Positions 51,046 through 60,315 are shown, counted from the stretch's first letter. The stretch: DNA of 64,000 nt from CAYQUO01 sp964420835 (GCA_964420835.1 CAYQUO010000007.1:46732-110731), one strand, 5' to 3'. The notes: a model not told the origin generated them from the letters alone. Made by a program: numbers and translations.

Positions 51046-53075
51046 GCGAAATTAACCTGTTGCTCCAGCCGGGGTTGATCAACCAGATGACCGTCCGCAA
51101 CCGCATCGTCATGTCCAGCGCCGAGACCGACAGCAACGCCCGCAACGGCGAGGTCACCGATCAGACCATCGCCTACTATTGCGAGCGGGGCCGCGGCGGC
51201 GCCGGCATCGTCATGACCGGCTACAACTTCATTTGCGACCGCGGGCGCGCCGGAAATTACCAGATGGGCACCGCCTCAGACGAACACATCCCTTCCATGC
51301 GCCGCCTGACGGATGCCTTCCACCAGGCTGCCCCTGAGGGCCGCATCGGCTCCCAACTCTGCCATGCCGGGCGCCAGACCAGCCGCCAGGTCACCGGCGG
51401 CCTGCAGCCGGAAGGCCCCTCCCCCATCCCCGGCCCCATGCCGACCGGTGCGGTCATGGAAGTGCCGGAGGAGATGTCCATCCCCCGCATCCACGAGGTG
51501 ATCGAGACGTTCGCCCAATCGGCCCGCCGCAGCAGGGAGGCCGGGTTCGACCTGGTGGAACTGCACGCCGCCCACGGCTACCTGCTCAGCCAGTTCATCT
51601 CCCCATACAGCAACCAGCGCACGGATGCCTACGGCGGCAGCCTTGAGAAACGCCTGCGCATGCTGCTGGAAACGCTGGAGGCCGTGCGAGGGGTGCTCGG
51701 CCGCGAATACCCCCTGGGCATCCGCCTGAACGGCGACGACATGGTGGACGGCGGCTATACGGTGGAAGAATACCGCATGGTTGCCCGCCTGGTGGAACAG
51801 ACCGGCCTGGTCGACTATATCAGCGTCAGCGCCGGGCAGCACCACCCCGATGGGGCGGCGGTGATGGTGGCCCCCATGTCCATGCCCATGGGCTTCCTGG
51901 AGTACCTGGGCGCCGGCATCCGCTCCAACCTGGAAAAACTGCCCGTCTTCCTGGTTGGCCGCATCAAGGACCCCTTCCTCGCCGAGGGCATCCTCCAGCG
52001 GGGCAGCGCCGATTACTGCATCATGACCCGGGCGCTCATGGCCGACCCCGAACTGCCGAACAAGGTGCAGGAGGGCCGGCTGGACGATATCCGCACCTGC
52101 ATCACCTGCATGCAGGGCTGCACCGACCGCACCTGGTCACAACTGGACCTTACCTGCCTGGTCAACCCGGCCGCCGGCAGGGAGGCGGAGTGGGCCGTGC
52201 TCAAGCCTGCCGAAAAGAAAAAGCGCATCCTGGTGGTCGGCGGCGGTCCCGCCGGCATGGAAGCCGCCCGCCTGGCAGCCCTGCGAGGCCACGCGGTGAC
52301 CCTCTGGGAACAGGACGACCGGCTGGGCGGCACCGCCCTGCTGGCAGCCATCCCCCCGCAGCGCGAAGAATTCGCCGACCTGCCCCGCTGGCTTTCCGGC
52401 CAGTTGCCCAAGGCGGGGGTGCAGGTGGAATTGAACCGCCGGGCGAATGCCGAAGCCGTGCGGGCCTTCCGCCCGGATGTCCTCATCGCCGCCACCGGCG
52501 CCATCGAGGAGACCCCGCAGACCATCCCGGGCTGGAACCTGCCCCACGTCAGCAACGTGCGCGATGTCCTTTCCGGGCGCTTCGTCACCGGGGCCAGGGT
52601 GCTGCTCATCGGTCACGACGCCCAGGTGATCGAAACCGCCGCCTGGCTTGCCGAACAGGGCCGCACGGTCTTCCTGGTCTCCGCGGCCCCAACCCAGGCC
52701 TGGGAGGACCCCCTGGCCGCCCTGGCAACCGACAAGAACAGTTTTACCGGGCGCCACGCATTGCTGGCCTTTGCCATGCCGCGGATCAACTTCCTTCCCT
52801 TCCGCATGGTCCGGGAGATCCTCCCCGGGGCGGTGATCATCGCCCGCACCGGCGAGCAGCACCCCTGCACCACCCACCTGCCCATCAACACCCTGTACGA
52901 TGAACGCCTGGAGGTGGACAGCGTCATCATCCACCTGCGCCGGCGCCCGTTGACCCGCTGGCTGGAAGGGCTGGAGCAGGATGTCCCCGAGATCCACAAG
53001 ATCGGTGATTGCCTGGAACCCCGCCACGCCATCGATGCCATGGTCGACGGCGGCAGGGTCGGCCGCCTGGTCTGA
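51042..53075 (+). CDS. Fe-S old-yellow-enzyme family oxidoreductase (dienoyl-CoA reductase / TMADH type)
   Basis: 677 residues in three parts. An FMN-binding TIM barrel (~1-340) has HAAHGYLLSQFISPYSNQRTDAYGG. A [4Fe-4S] site uses C353, C356, C360 and C372. A C-terminal FAD/NAD(P)-type domain starts at VVGGGPAGMEAARLA (~397). The same layout occurs in 2,4-dienoyl-CoA reductase and trimethylamine dehydrogenase. The cysteine that covalently holds FMN in trimethylamine dehydrogenase is absent (RNRIVMSSAETD). Since EtfA and EtfB follow, electron transfer to or from ETF is likely. Substrate unknown. Confidence 0.87.
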   Translation: MSEINLLLQPGLINQMTVRNRIVMSSAETDSNARNGEVTDQTIAYYCERGRGGAGIVMTGYNFICDRGRAGNYQMGTASDEHIPSMRRLTDAFHQAAPEGRIGSQLCHAGRQTSRQVTGGLQPEGPSPIPGPMPTGAVMEVPEEMSIPRIHEVIETFAQSARRSREAGFDLVELHAAHGYLLSQFISPYSNQRTDAYGGSLEKRLRMLLETLEAVRGVLGREYPLGIRLNGDDMVDGGYTVEEYRMVARLVEQTGLVDYISVSAGQHHPDGAAVMVAPMSMPMGFLEYLGAGIRSNLEKLPVFLVGRIKDPFLAEGILQRGSADYCIMTRALMADPELPNKVQEGRLDDIRTCITCMQGCTDRTWSQLDLTCLVNPAAGREAEWAVLKPAEKKKRILVVGGGPAGMEAARLAALRGHAVTLWEQDDRLGGTALLAAIPPQREEFADLPRWLSGQLPKAGVQVELNRRANAEAVRAFRPDVLIAATGAIEETPQTIPGWNLPHVSNVRDVLSGRFVTGARVLLIGHDAQVIETAAWLAEQGRTVFLVSAAPTQAWEDPLAALATDKNSFTGRHALLAFAMPRINFLPFRMVREILPGAVIIARTGEQHPCTTHLPINTLYDERLEVDSVIIHLRRRPLTRWLEGLEQDVPEIHKIGDCLEPRHAIDAMVDGGRVGRLV

Positions 53076-53078
53076 ACG

Positions 53079-54098
53079 ATGCAGAACCACCACGGCACTG
53101 CCGGGCCCGTCTGGGTCATTGCAGAAGCGGATCAGGAGGGCCTGCCCCAGGGCACCCTCGAGGCAGCCGGCGAAGGGCGCGAACTGGCGGATGCCCTCCA
53201 CCGTCCCTTCCACCTCCTCATCCCCTGCACCGACCCCGGCCCCCTTGAAGCGCCGGCCGGCCGCCTGGATGCCGACGTGCTCCACTTCGTCAGCCACCCG
53301 GCCCTGCACCCGTACACCACCCCGGCCTGGCTGGCAGCCTGCCTGCCGCCGCTCTCCGCCAGCCAGCCCCTGGCGGTCCTCGTTTCCGGAAGCCCCAACG
53401 GGGAAGACCTGGCCGCCCGCCTGGCCGCCCGGTTGCGCTGGCCCTTCTTCCACGGTTGCATCTGGGCCCGGGCCGGCAGCGGCGGCGAATTGCGCCTCGT
53501 GCAGCCCGTTGAGCAGGGGCGGCTGCACCATACATACGCCATCCCGCCCGGGTCCGGGCCGGTTGTGGTCACCCTGCAGCCGGGCGCCATCGGCCATGCC
53601 GGGGCGCCCCGCCCTCGCCAGCCGCTGGTCCATCACCGGCAGGCCGCCATCGACCCCTCGCTCCTGCCGGTGCGGGTTCTGGAAACCCGCCCGGCGGACC
53701 CCGCCCAGGTGGACCTGGCGGAGGCCGAGCGGATCGTCGCCGGCGGCCGCGGTGCCGGGGACCCGAAGAACTGGCGGCTCCTGGAAGCCCTGGCTGCCGC
53801 CCTGCAGGCAGCTGTGGGGGGTTCGCGTCCCGCCCTGGACCTGGGGCTGATCCCCCGCCAGCGGATGATCGGACAAACCGGCAGATCGGTCAGCCCCCGC
53901 CTCTACATCGCCGCCGGCATTTCCGGCGCCACCCACCACCTGTCTGCGGTGCGCGCCGGCCGCCTGGTCGCCATCAACACCGACCCGGCCGCCCCCATCC
54001 TCCGGCACGCCGCCCTCTCCATCCATGGCGACCTGCAGGCCATCCTGCCCTGCCTGTTGCAGCGCCTGGGCGCCAGCCCCCCGGAGGAGGCCCCATGA
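53079..54098 (+). CDS. etfA: Electron transfer flavoprotein alpha subunit, divergent
   Basis: 339 residues. The C-terminal FAD domain is well kept: ERIVAGGRG, then IGQTGRSVSPRLYIAAGISGATHHLSAVRAGRLVAINTDPAAPI. The N-terminal half is diverged and Ala/Pro/His-rich. EtfAB carries electrons between dehydrogenases and the quinone pool or other acceptors, or takes part in bifurcation. It follows the OYE gene by three bases and overlaps etfB by four. Confidence 0.88.
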   Translation: MQNHHGTAGPVWVIAEADQEGLPQGTLEAAGEGRELADALHRPFHLLIPCTDPGPLEAPAGRLDADVLHFVSHPALHPYTTPAWLAACLPPLSASQPLAVLVSGSPNGEDLAARLAARLRWPFFHGCIWARAGSGGELRLVQPVEQGRLHHTYAIPPGSGPVVVTLQPGAIGHAGAPRPRQPLVHHRQAAIDPSLLPVRVLETRPADPAQVDLAEAERIVAGGRGAGDPKNWRLLEALAAALQAAVGGSRPALDLGLIPRQRMIGQTGRSVSPRLYIAAGISGATHHLSAVRAGRLVAINTDPAAPILRHAALSIHGDLQAILPCLLQRLGASPPEEAP

Positions 54099-54976
54099 AC
54101 CCGCCGGTGGCCCTCTGCCTGCGTCCGATCCGCCTGCAGCCCGAAGACCCCTCCCCGCCCGCTGGCCGGCTGCCCGCAGAGTGGCCCGGGCCTTCCTGGG
54201 GGCTGCACGCCGGAGACCGCACCGCCCTGGAGGTGGCCCTGCGCCTGCAATCTGCAGGCCGCCGGGTGGTTGCCCTGGCTGCCGGCGCCCCGCCGGCCGC
54301 CACCGCCCTGCATGCCTGCCTGGCGGCCGGGGTGCAGCGGGCCATCTTCCTGGAACTGGCCGCCGCTGCAAGCCCCTTCCCGGCGGCAGAGGCCCTGGCG
54401 GATGCCATTCGCAGCCTTGGAACCGACCTGGTCCTCTGTGCCGACCCCCTGCAGGAAGGCGTTGGACAATGGAACGCCCCCCTGCTGGCCGAACTGCTGG
54501 ACTGGCCGCAGGTGACCGCCGTCGGCTCCCTCTCCCTCCTTGAGGATGGCCAGGTGCAGGCCTGGCGCCACCTGGAGCGCGGCACCAGGCAATTGGTCGC
54601 CTGCCCCCTGCCGTCAGTCCTCAGCCTGCGCCCGGGCGCCCTGCCGCTGCGCTATCTCTCCGTGTTCCGCCTCAGGGCGGCAGCGGTTGCGAACCTGGAA
54701 CAGCGCCGGGCGGGCGCCGCGGCGACCGCCAGCCAGGCAGGTTTCCGGCTGGAGGAGGCCGGTCCGCCCAGGCTGCGCCCGCGGCGCATGGCACAGCCGG
54801 CCGCCGCCATGTCCGCCAGCCAGCGCCTGTCCTTCCTGATGGGCGCGGGAGGCGCCCGGCCCCGCCCGGAGGGCGGGCAGGTTTTCACGGGCGAACCCGC
54901 CCAGGCCGCCAACTGCATCATCGATTTTCTCCGCCGGGAGGGGTTTCTCCCCGCCGGCGGCCCGCCCACACCATAA
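54095..54976 (+). CDS. etfB: Electron transfer flavoprotein beta subunit, divergent
   Basis: 293 residues, recognised by context and by RTALEVALRLQSAGRRVVALAAG, DLVLCADPLQEGVGQWNAPLLAELLDWPQVTAVGSL and a C-terminal tail that would clasp EtfA. The usual N-terminal VKQVPD and the AMP-binding D-G/T-GQV-G motif are altered (DPLQEGVGQWN), so nucleotide binding may differ from typical EtfB. It is ATGA-coupled to etfA. Confidence rests partly on the neighbour. Confidence 0.78.
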   Translation: MNPPVALCLRPIRLQPEDPSPPAGRLPAEWPGPSWGLHAGDRTALEVALRLQSAGRRVVALAAGAPPAATALHACLAAGVQRAIFLELAAAASPFPAAEALADAIRSLGTDLVLCADPLQEGVGQWNAPLLAELLDWPQVTAVGSLSLLEDGQVQAWRHLERGTRQLVACPLPSVLSLRPGALPLRYLSVFRLRAAAVANLEQRRAGAAATASQAGFRLEEAGPPRLRPRRMAQPAAAMSASQRLSFLMGAGGARPRPEGGQVFTGEPAQAANCIIDFLRREGFLPAGGPPTP

Positions 54977-55027
54977 TTTCCTCCGGCATGCCATCCCAGC
55001 CCGGAGTTGAAGAACGGAGCCCAATCC

Positions 55028-55336
55028 ATGAACCATCCTTCCAACCCACACAGCCGCACCTGCAGCGCCACCCGCAAGGTGCCCGGCGGAAAACTGGTGC
55101 GCCTGGACGTTGAGGCAGGCAAAACCCTTGAGCGGGTGCGCATCACCGGCGATTTCTTCCTCTTCCCCGAGGAGGCTCTCGACGAAGTGGAGGCTGCCCT
55201 GTGCGGCCTGCCCCTGCCCCTGGACGCCGCCCTGGCGGAACAGGTCATCAGCCGGGCCCTCGAATCCAGCCGGGCGGAACTGATCGGGCTCAACCCCCGC
55301 GAACTGGTCATCACCCTGCAGGAGGCATTGGCATGA
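55028..55336 (+). CDS. lplB: Lipoate-protein ligase accessory subunit (LplB/LplA C-terminal type)
   Basis: 102 residues. KVPGGKLVRLDVEAGKTLERVRITGDFFLFPEEALDEVEAAL is the typical separate C-terminal domain of bipartite lipoate-protein ligases, first described in archaea. It is needed for lipoate activation by the large subunit. GGAG precedes ATG 55028, and its stop overlaps the start of lplA (ATGA). Confidence 0.85.
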   Translation: MNHPSNPHSRTCSATRKVPGGKLVRLDVEAGKTLERVRITGDFFLFPEEALDEVEAALCGLPLPLDAALAEQVISRALESSRAELIGLNPRELVITLQEALA

Positions 55337-56079
55337 ACTTCCGTCTGATCCCCTTTCGATTTTTTAACGCCGCCATGAACATGGCCATCGACGAAACCAT
55401 CATGGAAGGGATCCGCAACGGCACCACGGCCCCAACCATCCGCCTGTATGGCTGGGAGCCCTCGGCTGTTTCCATCGGTTGTTTCCAGGGCCTGCAGTAC
55501 GAGGTGAACGAGGAAGCCTGCCGGCAGGCCGGGGTGGATGTTGTCCGCCGCATCACCGGCGGCGGCGCAGTCTTCCACGACCGGGATGGCGAAGTGACCT
55601 ACTCCATCCTGGGCCCCCTGGAGATCTTCCCGGCCAACGTTCTCGAATCCTACCGGCTGATCTGCGCCGACCTGGTCTCGGCACTGGCCGGCCTGGGCAT
55701 CCCGGCAGCCTTCGCCCCGGTGAACGACATCGTCGCCGGGGAACGCAAGATTTCCGGCAACGCCCAAACCCGCCGCAAGGGCGTCTTCCTTCAGCACGGC
55801 ACCATCCTCTACACGGTGGACGTGGAACGCATGTTCTCCCTGCTCAACGTCAGCGAGGTCAAGATCTCCGACAAACTCATCCGCAGCGTAAAAAAGCGGG
55901 TGACCTGTGTGCGGGAATGGGCGGATGTCGACCAGGCCGGGCTCATCGCCGCGCTGGAAACGGCCTTCTCGGCCAGTTGGCCGGTTCAGCCCGGCGATTA
56001 CACCGAAAGCGAACTGGCGCGGGCAAAACAACTGGCTGGGGAAAAATACGGCAGCCGGGCCTGGATCGCCCTCCGGTGA
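55333..56079 (+). CDS. lplA: Lipoate-protein ligase, catalytic subunit
   Basis: 248 residues of the LplA/BirA fold: AAMNMAIDETIMEG, RRITGGGAVFHDRDGEVTYSI with the lipoyl-AMP-binding RRxxGGGxVxHD motif, and catalytic Lys in ERKISGNAQTRRKGVFLQHGTIL. It attaches lipoate to lipoyl domains such as GcvH or E2 proteins. The C-terminal lobe found in single-chain LplA is provided by the preceding gene. No lipoyl-domain protein lies in the window. Confidence 0.92.
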   Translation: MNFRLIPFRFFNAAMNMAIDETIMEGIRNGTTAPTIRLYGWEPSAVSIGCFQGLQYEVNEEACRQAGVDVVRRITGGGAVFHDRDGEVTYSILGPLEIFPANVLESYRLICADLVSALAGLGIPAAFAPVNDIVAGERKISGNAQTRRKGVFLQHGTILYTVDVERMFSLLNVSEVKISDKLIRSVKKRVTCVREWADVDQAGLIAALETAFSASWPVQPGDYTESELARAKQLAGEKYGSRAWIALR

Positions 56080-56146
56080 GGTGCCCCGGCTGGTCGGCCG
56101 CCTCCCGCAGCGGATCAGCCCGCCGGAGTTTGCTGGCGCAGCCCGA

Positions 56147-56174
56147 TTTTGCGGTAAACTTCCTGTGGTAAAAT
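56147..56174 (+). promoter_or_regulatory. Promoter of the class II aldolase gene
   Basis: TTTTGC, 16-base spacer, TAAAAT (56169-56174), 38 bases before the ATG. Confidence 0.45.
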
Positions 56175-56211
56175 TGCCAGCCCAAACGGGCTTCATTGAA
56201 TTGGAGGTAAC

Positions 56212-56856
56212 ATGTTACTGCAAAAAGAACGGGAAGAGGTTGCACACTACGGGCGCAAGCTCATCGAGTCCGGGCTCACCACCGGCACCGGCGGCAACCT
56301 GAGCATCTGCAACCGCGAAAAGATGCTGGTGGCCATCAAGCCCTCCGGCATGGATTATTTTGACATTCAACCCGCTGATGTCGTCGTGATGGACATGCAG
56401 GGCCAGGTCGTCGAGGGGGCCCGCAAGCCCTCCAGCGAGATGAGATTCCACCTGGGCCTCTTCAGGCACAGGAGCGAAATCACCGCCGTTGTCCACACCC
56501 ATTCGGTCTACGCCACAACGGTTGCCTGCCTCAACCGCGAACTGCCGGCTGTCCATTACCTGGTCGCCCACTCGGGCAACAAGGTGCCCCTGGCGCCCTA
56601 CGCCACTTATGGCACAACGGATCTGAGCGAGAACATCCTCAAGGCCATGGGCGCATACAATGCCTGCCTGCTGGCCAACCATGGCCTGGTGACCGTCGGT
56701 GTGGACATGGCCACAGCCTTCACCGTTGCGGAACAGGTCGAACTGGTCGCCCGCATCTACTGCCAGGCCAAGGCTATTGGCGAGCCGGTCATCCTTTCGG
56801 ACGATGAGATGGTTGCCGTCTGCAATCAGTTCAAAACCTACGGACAGAAGAAGTAA
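56212..56856 (+). CDS. Class II aldolase (L-fuculose-phosphate aldolase type)
   Basis: 214 residues. Zinc ligands are HTH in VVHTHSVYATT and His in NHGLVTVG; catalytic Glu in KPSSEMRFH; substrate phosphate loop TTGTGGNLS. The length and motifs match FucA. It cleaves a sugar-1-phosphate into dihydroxyacetone phosphate and an aldehyde. The sugar kinase six genes upstream could supply the phosphate ester, but nothing links them directly. Confidence 0.9.
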   Translation: MLLQKEREEVAHYGRKLIESGLTTGTGGNLSICNREKMLVAIKPSGMDYFDIQPADVVVMDMQGQVVEGARKPSSEMRFHLGLFRHRSEITAVVHTHSVYATTVACLNRELPAVHYLVAHSGNKVPLAPYATYGTTDLSENILKAMGAYNACLLANHGLVTVGVDMATAFTVAEQVELVARIYCQAKAIGEPVILSDDEMVAVCNQFKTYGQKK

Positions 56857-56881
56857 GCCGTCCCTTTTAACGGGGAAACAC

Positions 56882-56914
56882 AACCTGGCCGTTGCAGCGT
56901 CGAACGGCCAGGTT
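56882..56914. terminator. Bidirectional terminator
   Basis: Perfect 12-bp stem AACCTGGCCGTT/AACGGCCAGGTT with a 9-base loop and CTTTT following on the plus strand, between convergent genes. Confidence 0.7.
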
Positions 56915-56940
56915 TGGCTTTTCCATTCCTGCCGCAGCGC

Positions 56941-59307
56941 TCACCCGGGCTGCAGGTCCAGCCGGGCTTCCAGGGCTTCCTCCACCTGCGAACGGCTCCA
57001 CAACATGGGGATGTATCCTCCGTTCAAATAGGGCTCGATCAGGTCGTCGTAATGCCGGCTGCCCAACTGCCCCGATTGGCCCACCGGCATGATGAAGCGG
57101 CAGCGGGTCAGGTCGCCCATGTCCAGGATCTGCCGCATCGAGGGCGCCCACAGCCGGTTCTGGAACGGCTCGCCGGGGGCGTAAGCCGCCTGCCAGGGGG
57201 TGTCGCAGTTGCCGCCAACCGGGTGCGGGCCGCGGTTAAAGACCTGGTCCAGCGGCTTTTGCATCCCCAGGGCATGGGCAAAGGTGATGGTGTGAAGCCG
57301 GCCCCATTGCCAGCCGGACTCCTCCTCCCCCAGTTCCTCCCGCAGGGAATTCACCGCCTCCTTTACCGATCGCTCGATCAGCGCCTGCTTTCCGCCGGCC
57401 TGCTGGAACCACCACGAATCCGGCGCTTCCAGCAGCCGCAACAGCGCCTGCGTGTCGTTCCCCTGCATTTCGTGGTCGGTGTAAATGACCGGGTTGAAGG
57501 ACCGGCCCAGGTATTCCACCGTCAGGTCCTTCCCCAGGACGGGCTCCAGCAGGTTCCACACCAGGCGGTGCCGGATTGCCTCGTACAGCGCGCCGGCCGG
57601 GGTTTCAATCGTCATGCGCCCATCCCAGTCGCGCAGCATGCCGGCCGCCAGTTGAACATCCGCCTCGGTGCTGGCAAAGCCGGCCAGGAAGCCGGCCAGT
57701 TTCTGCCCGGGGATGCAGGTCACGTCCAGTTGCATGGCGGCGCAGTCATCCAGCGAGATGCTGGCCTGGCTTTCGATCATCTCCTCCAGGCGGCGGGCCC
57801 GGTAGCCGTTCATGTAGGCATTTCCCAGGTGGTGGGGGTAATCCTCTCCGATGATCTTGTTGTTGCAGTTGACGAAATAGCCGCTGGCCGGGTTAAGCCC
57901 GTGGGGCATCTCCTCGAAGGGGATCTCCCCCTCCCATTCGTACTCGCCCGTCCAGCCGGGGGCCGGGATCGCCCCGCCGCCCTTTTTGCGGATGGGCGTC
58001 CGCCCGGTGGCCCACCAGCCGATGTTGCCATCCGTATCGGCGTAGGCAACGCTCAACTGGGGCGCCTGCATCAGTTTCATCGCCTCCACAAAATCATCCC
58101 AGCCACTGGCCAGGTTCAGGCGCAGCCAGCCATCCAAGGCCTGGCAGGGCTGCAACGCCATGCTCTGCACGGCCAGCCGCTGGCCCTGCTGCCCCACGGC
58201 ATCGGAGATCACCGGGCCGTGCCGGGTGAGGATGACCTTCTCCACCACCGGTTCCCTGCGCCCCTTCACCGGGATGGCCTCCTCCACCACCTCAGCCTCC
58301 AGCCACTCCCCTTGGAACTCGTAGCGCCGCGGGTTTTGCGGGTCGAATTTTTCAACAAAAAGGTCCTCACAATCCGTAAAAGCCAGGGTCATGCCCCAGC
58401 CGATCCTGGCGTTGTGGCCCACCTGCACCAGCGGCAGCGAAGGCACGGTAACCCCGGTGACGTTAAAGTTGTTGGAGACCAGGTGGTTCGTGTACCAGAT
58501 CAACGGGATCGCCGGCACCAGGTGCATGTCGTTGCACAGGATGGCCGCCCCTGTTGCCGAGCGCCAGGGGGCAATGCACCACTCGTTGCTGCCCTTGTTG
58601 CGCTCCAGCCAGGGGCCTTTCAGCGCCGTCAGCCTGCCGGTTGGTTCCAGCCGGTTGAACTGGATTCCCTCGGGCAGCGTGACGGGGTTTTCCGGCGGGT
58701 AGAACACATCCCAATCGGCCAAATGCTCCTCCCCCAGTTTTTCCAGCAATTTGGCCCGGACGATCTCGCTGTACCAGGCATGGGAGAGCTGCCATTCCAT
58801 GAAGTGCGACATGGCCATGGTGTCCTCCACCTGCCAGGGGCGCGGGCGGTGGCGCAGGAGGGTGAACTCAACGGGCAACTTGTTCGGGAACAGTTCAAGG
58901 CAGGCGTTCACCCCATCGGTATACGCCCGCACCAGGGAGCGGACCTCCTCGCTGACCACCTCCCAATCCTTCCTGCCCAGGCGGTCAAAGCCGAAGGTCC
59001 GGGTGGCCCGGTCGGTGTCCAGCGCCAACTCGCCGAACAACTCGGCCAGGGTTCCGGTTGCCGTGCGCCGGTTCAGTTCCATCTGCCAAAAGCGGTCCTG
59101 CGCATGCACAAACCCCTGGGCAAACATCAGGTCGTGGTCATTTTGAGCGTAGATGTGCGGTATGCCGTATTGGTCCCGCAGGACCTCCACCGGCGCCTGC
59201 AGGCCTTTCACCCCCAGGGTGCCCTCGGTTTGTGCCATTTTGGGTTTGCCCAGCAGGGTAAGCCCCGCCTTCAGGATTGCCCCCGGTACGGTCTTGCCTT
59301 TTGCCAT
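56941..59307 (-). CDS. Penicillin acylase family N-terminal-nucleophile hydrolase
   Basis: 788 residues. The alpha segment (VEVLRDQYGIPHIYAQNDHDLMFAQGFVHAQDRFWQMELNRR) is followed by the processing site, where Ser240 in NKGSNEWCIAP becomes the N-terminal nucleophile after autocleavage. The family hydrolyses amide bonds of penicillins, acyl-homoserine lactones or other N-acyl compounds. No clear signal peptide is seen, unlike most secreted acylases, so it may be cytoplasmic. Start ATG 59307 follows GGAGGAG and lies one base after the degV stop. Confidence 0.9.
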   Translation of the reverse strand: MAKGKTVPGAILKAGLTLLGKPKMAQTEGTLGVKGLQAPVEVLRDQYGIPHIYAQNDHDLMFAQGFVHAQDRFWQMELNRRTATGTLAELFGELALDTDRATRTFGFDRLGRKDWEVVSEEVRSLVRAYTDGVNACLELFPNKLPVEFTLLRHRPRPWQVEDTMAMSHFMEWQLSHAWYSEIVRAKLLEKLGEEHLADWDVFYPPENPVTLPEGIQFNRLEPTGRLTALKGPWLERNKGSNEWCIAPWRSATGAAILCNDMHLVPAIPLIWYTNHLVSNNFNVTGVTVPSLPLVQVGHNARIGWGMTLAFTDCEDLFVEKFDPQNPRRYEFQGEWLEAEVVEEAIPVKGRREPVVEKVILTRHGPVISDAVGQQGQRLAVQSMALQPCQALDGWLRLNLASGWDDFVEAMKLMQAPQLSVAYADTDGNIGWWATGRTPIRKKGGGAIPAPGWTGEYEWEGEIPFEEMPHGLNPASGYFVNCNNKIIGEDYPHHLGNAYMNGYRARRLEEMIESQASISLDDCAAMQLDVTCIPGQKLAGFLAGFASTEADVQLAAGMLRDWDGRMTIETPAGALYEAIRHRLVWNLLEPVLGKDLTVEYLGRSFNPVIYTDHEMQGNDTQALLRLLEAPDSWWFQQAGGKQALIERSVKEAVNSLREELGEEESGWQWGRLHTITFAHALGMQKPLDQVFNRGPHPVGGNCDTPWQAAYAPGEPFQNRLWAPSMRQILDMGDLTRCRFIMPVGQSGQLGSRHYDDLIEPYLNGGYIPMLWSRSQVEEALEARLDLQPG

Positions 59308-59308
59308 T

Positions 59309-60181
59309 TTACTCCTCCACGTCATCCATATAAGCGCTCAAGGCCAGCGCGCGGGGTCCGGTGTTCACCCCCAGCACCGGTCCCGTCGTGTTGACCAGCA
59401 GTTCAAGCGGGTCGAATTCGGCCCGGATGCGTTCCGCCAGGCGCATGGCTTCCTCCGGTACGCCGCCATGCGTCAGGGCCACCCGCATCCGCCCGGCGCT
59501 GGCATCCAGGCTGGCGAAGAACTTCCGCTGGAACAACTCCACCGCCTTGTGGTACGTCCGGCTGATGGCCACCGGCTCAACGATCCCGCTGTGGTGGTTG
59601 ATGCTTACGATGGGCTTAATGTCCAGCAGGGTGCCGATGAACTTGCGGGCGTTGCCGACCCGTCCGCCCGTGCTGAGATACTTCATCGTATCCATGCACA
59701 CGAAAAGCACCAGGCGCTCCCGCACCCGGCGAACCGTCTCGATGACGGCCGGAACCTCCAGCCCCCTTTCCAGGGCGCGGGCGGCCGCCAACACCTGCCA
59801 ACCCAGCGACATTGTCACCGCCCTGGAATCGATCACGTGCACCGGCAGGCGGAATTTTTCAGCCGCCTGCAGGGCGGATTGGTGGGCACCGCTCATGGCG
59901 CTGCTGAGCGTGATGACCAGGATCTCCTTCACGCCCGGAACACTGAATTCTTCGAACGCCTCCGTGAACACCCGGGCTGTTATTTGTGCCGTCGTCGGCA
60001 GGCGCGGGTCGGTCTGCAGCCTCCGGTAAAAATCCTCGGGCGACAGGTCCACCCGGTCCCGGTACTGCTCATCCCCCCAGATCAGCAGGTTGGGGAGAAC
60101 GCGGATGTGGTGCTCCTCCACCAGGGGCTGGGGGATGTCGCAGGTGCTGTCGGTGATCAGAAGGACCTCGTTGGTTTTCAT
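59309..60181 (-). CDS. DegV-family fatty-acid-binding protein
   Basis: 290 residues. Starts LLITDSTCDIPQPLVEEHHIRVLPNLLIWG; later ITLSSAMSGAHQSALQAAEKF, TMKYLSTGGRVG and GVNTGPRALALSAY at the C-terminus, all family landmarks. DegV/FakB proteins bind a fatty acid and present it to the FakA kinase. No fakA is in the window. It may form an operon with the acylase, which could release a fatty acyl chain; that link is inference. Confidence 0.93.
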   Translation of the reverse strand: MKTNEVLLITDSTCDIPQPLVEEHHIRVLPNLLIWGDEQYRDRVDLSPEDFYRRLQTDPRLPTTAQITARVFTEAFEEFSVPGVKEILVITLSSAMSGAHQSALQAAEKFRLPVHVIDSRAVTMSLGWQVLAAARALERGLEVPAVIETVRRVRERLVLFVCMDTMKYLSTGGRVGNARKFIGTLLDIKPIVSINHHSGIVEPVAISRTYHKAVELFQRKFFASLDASAGRMRVALTHGGVPEEAMRLAERIRAEFDPLELLVNTTGPVLGVNTGPRALALSAYMDDVEE

Positions 60182-60315
60182 GGTTTTCCTCCCGCATCAA
60201 CGCCATCCAGGGGGGGTTGCTTGTATTATACCCACGCCAGGGGCGCACGGGGGTCCATTCCCGGCCCGGCCTGGCCGGAAAGGTTCCCAAATTTCCGCCC
60301 GCCAGGATGCCCTGC

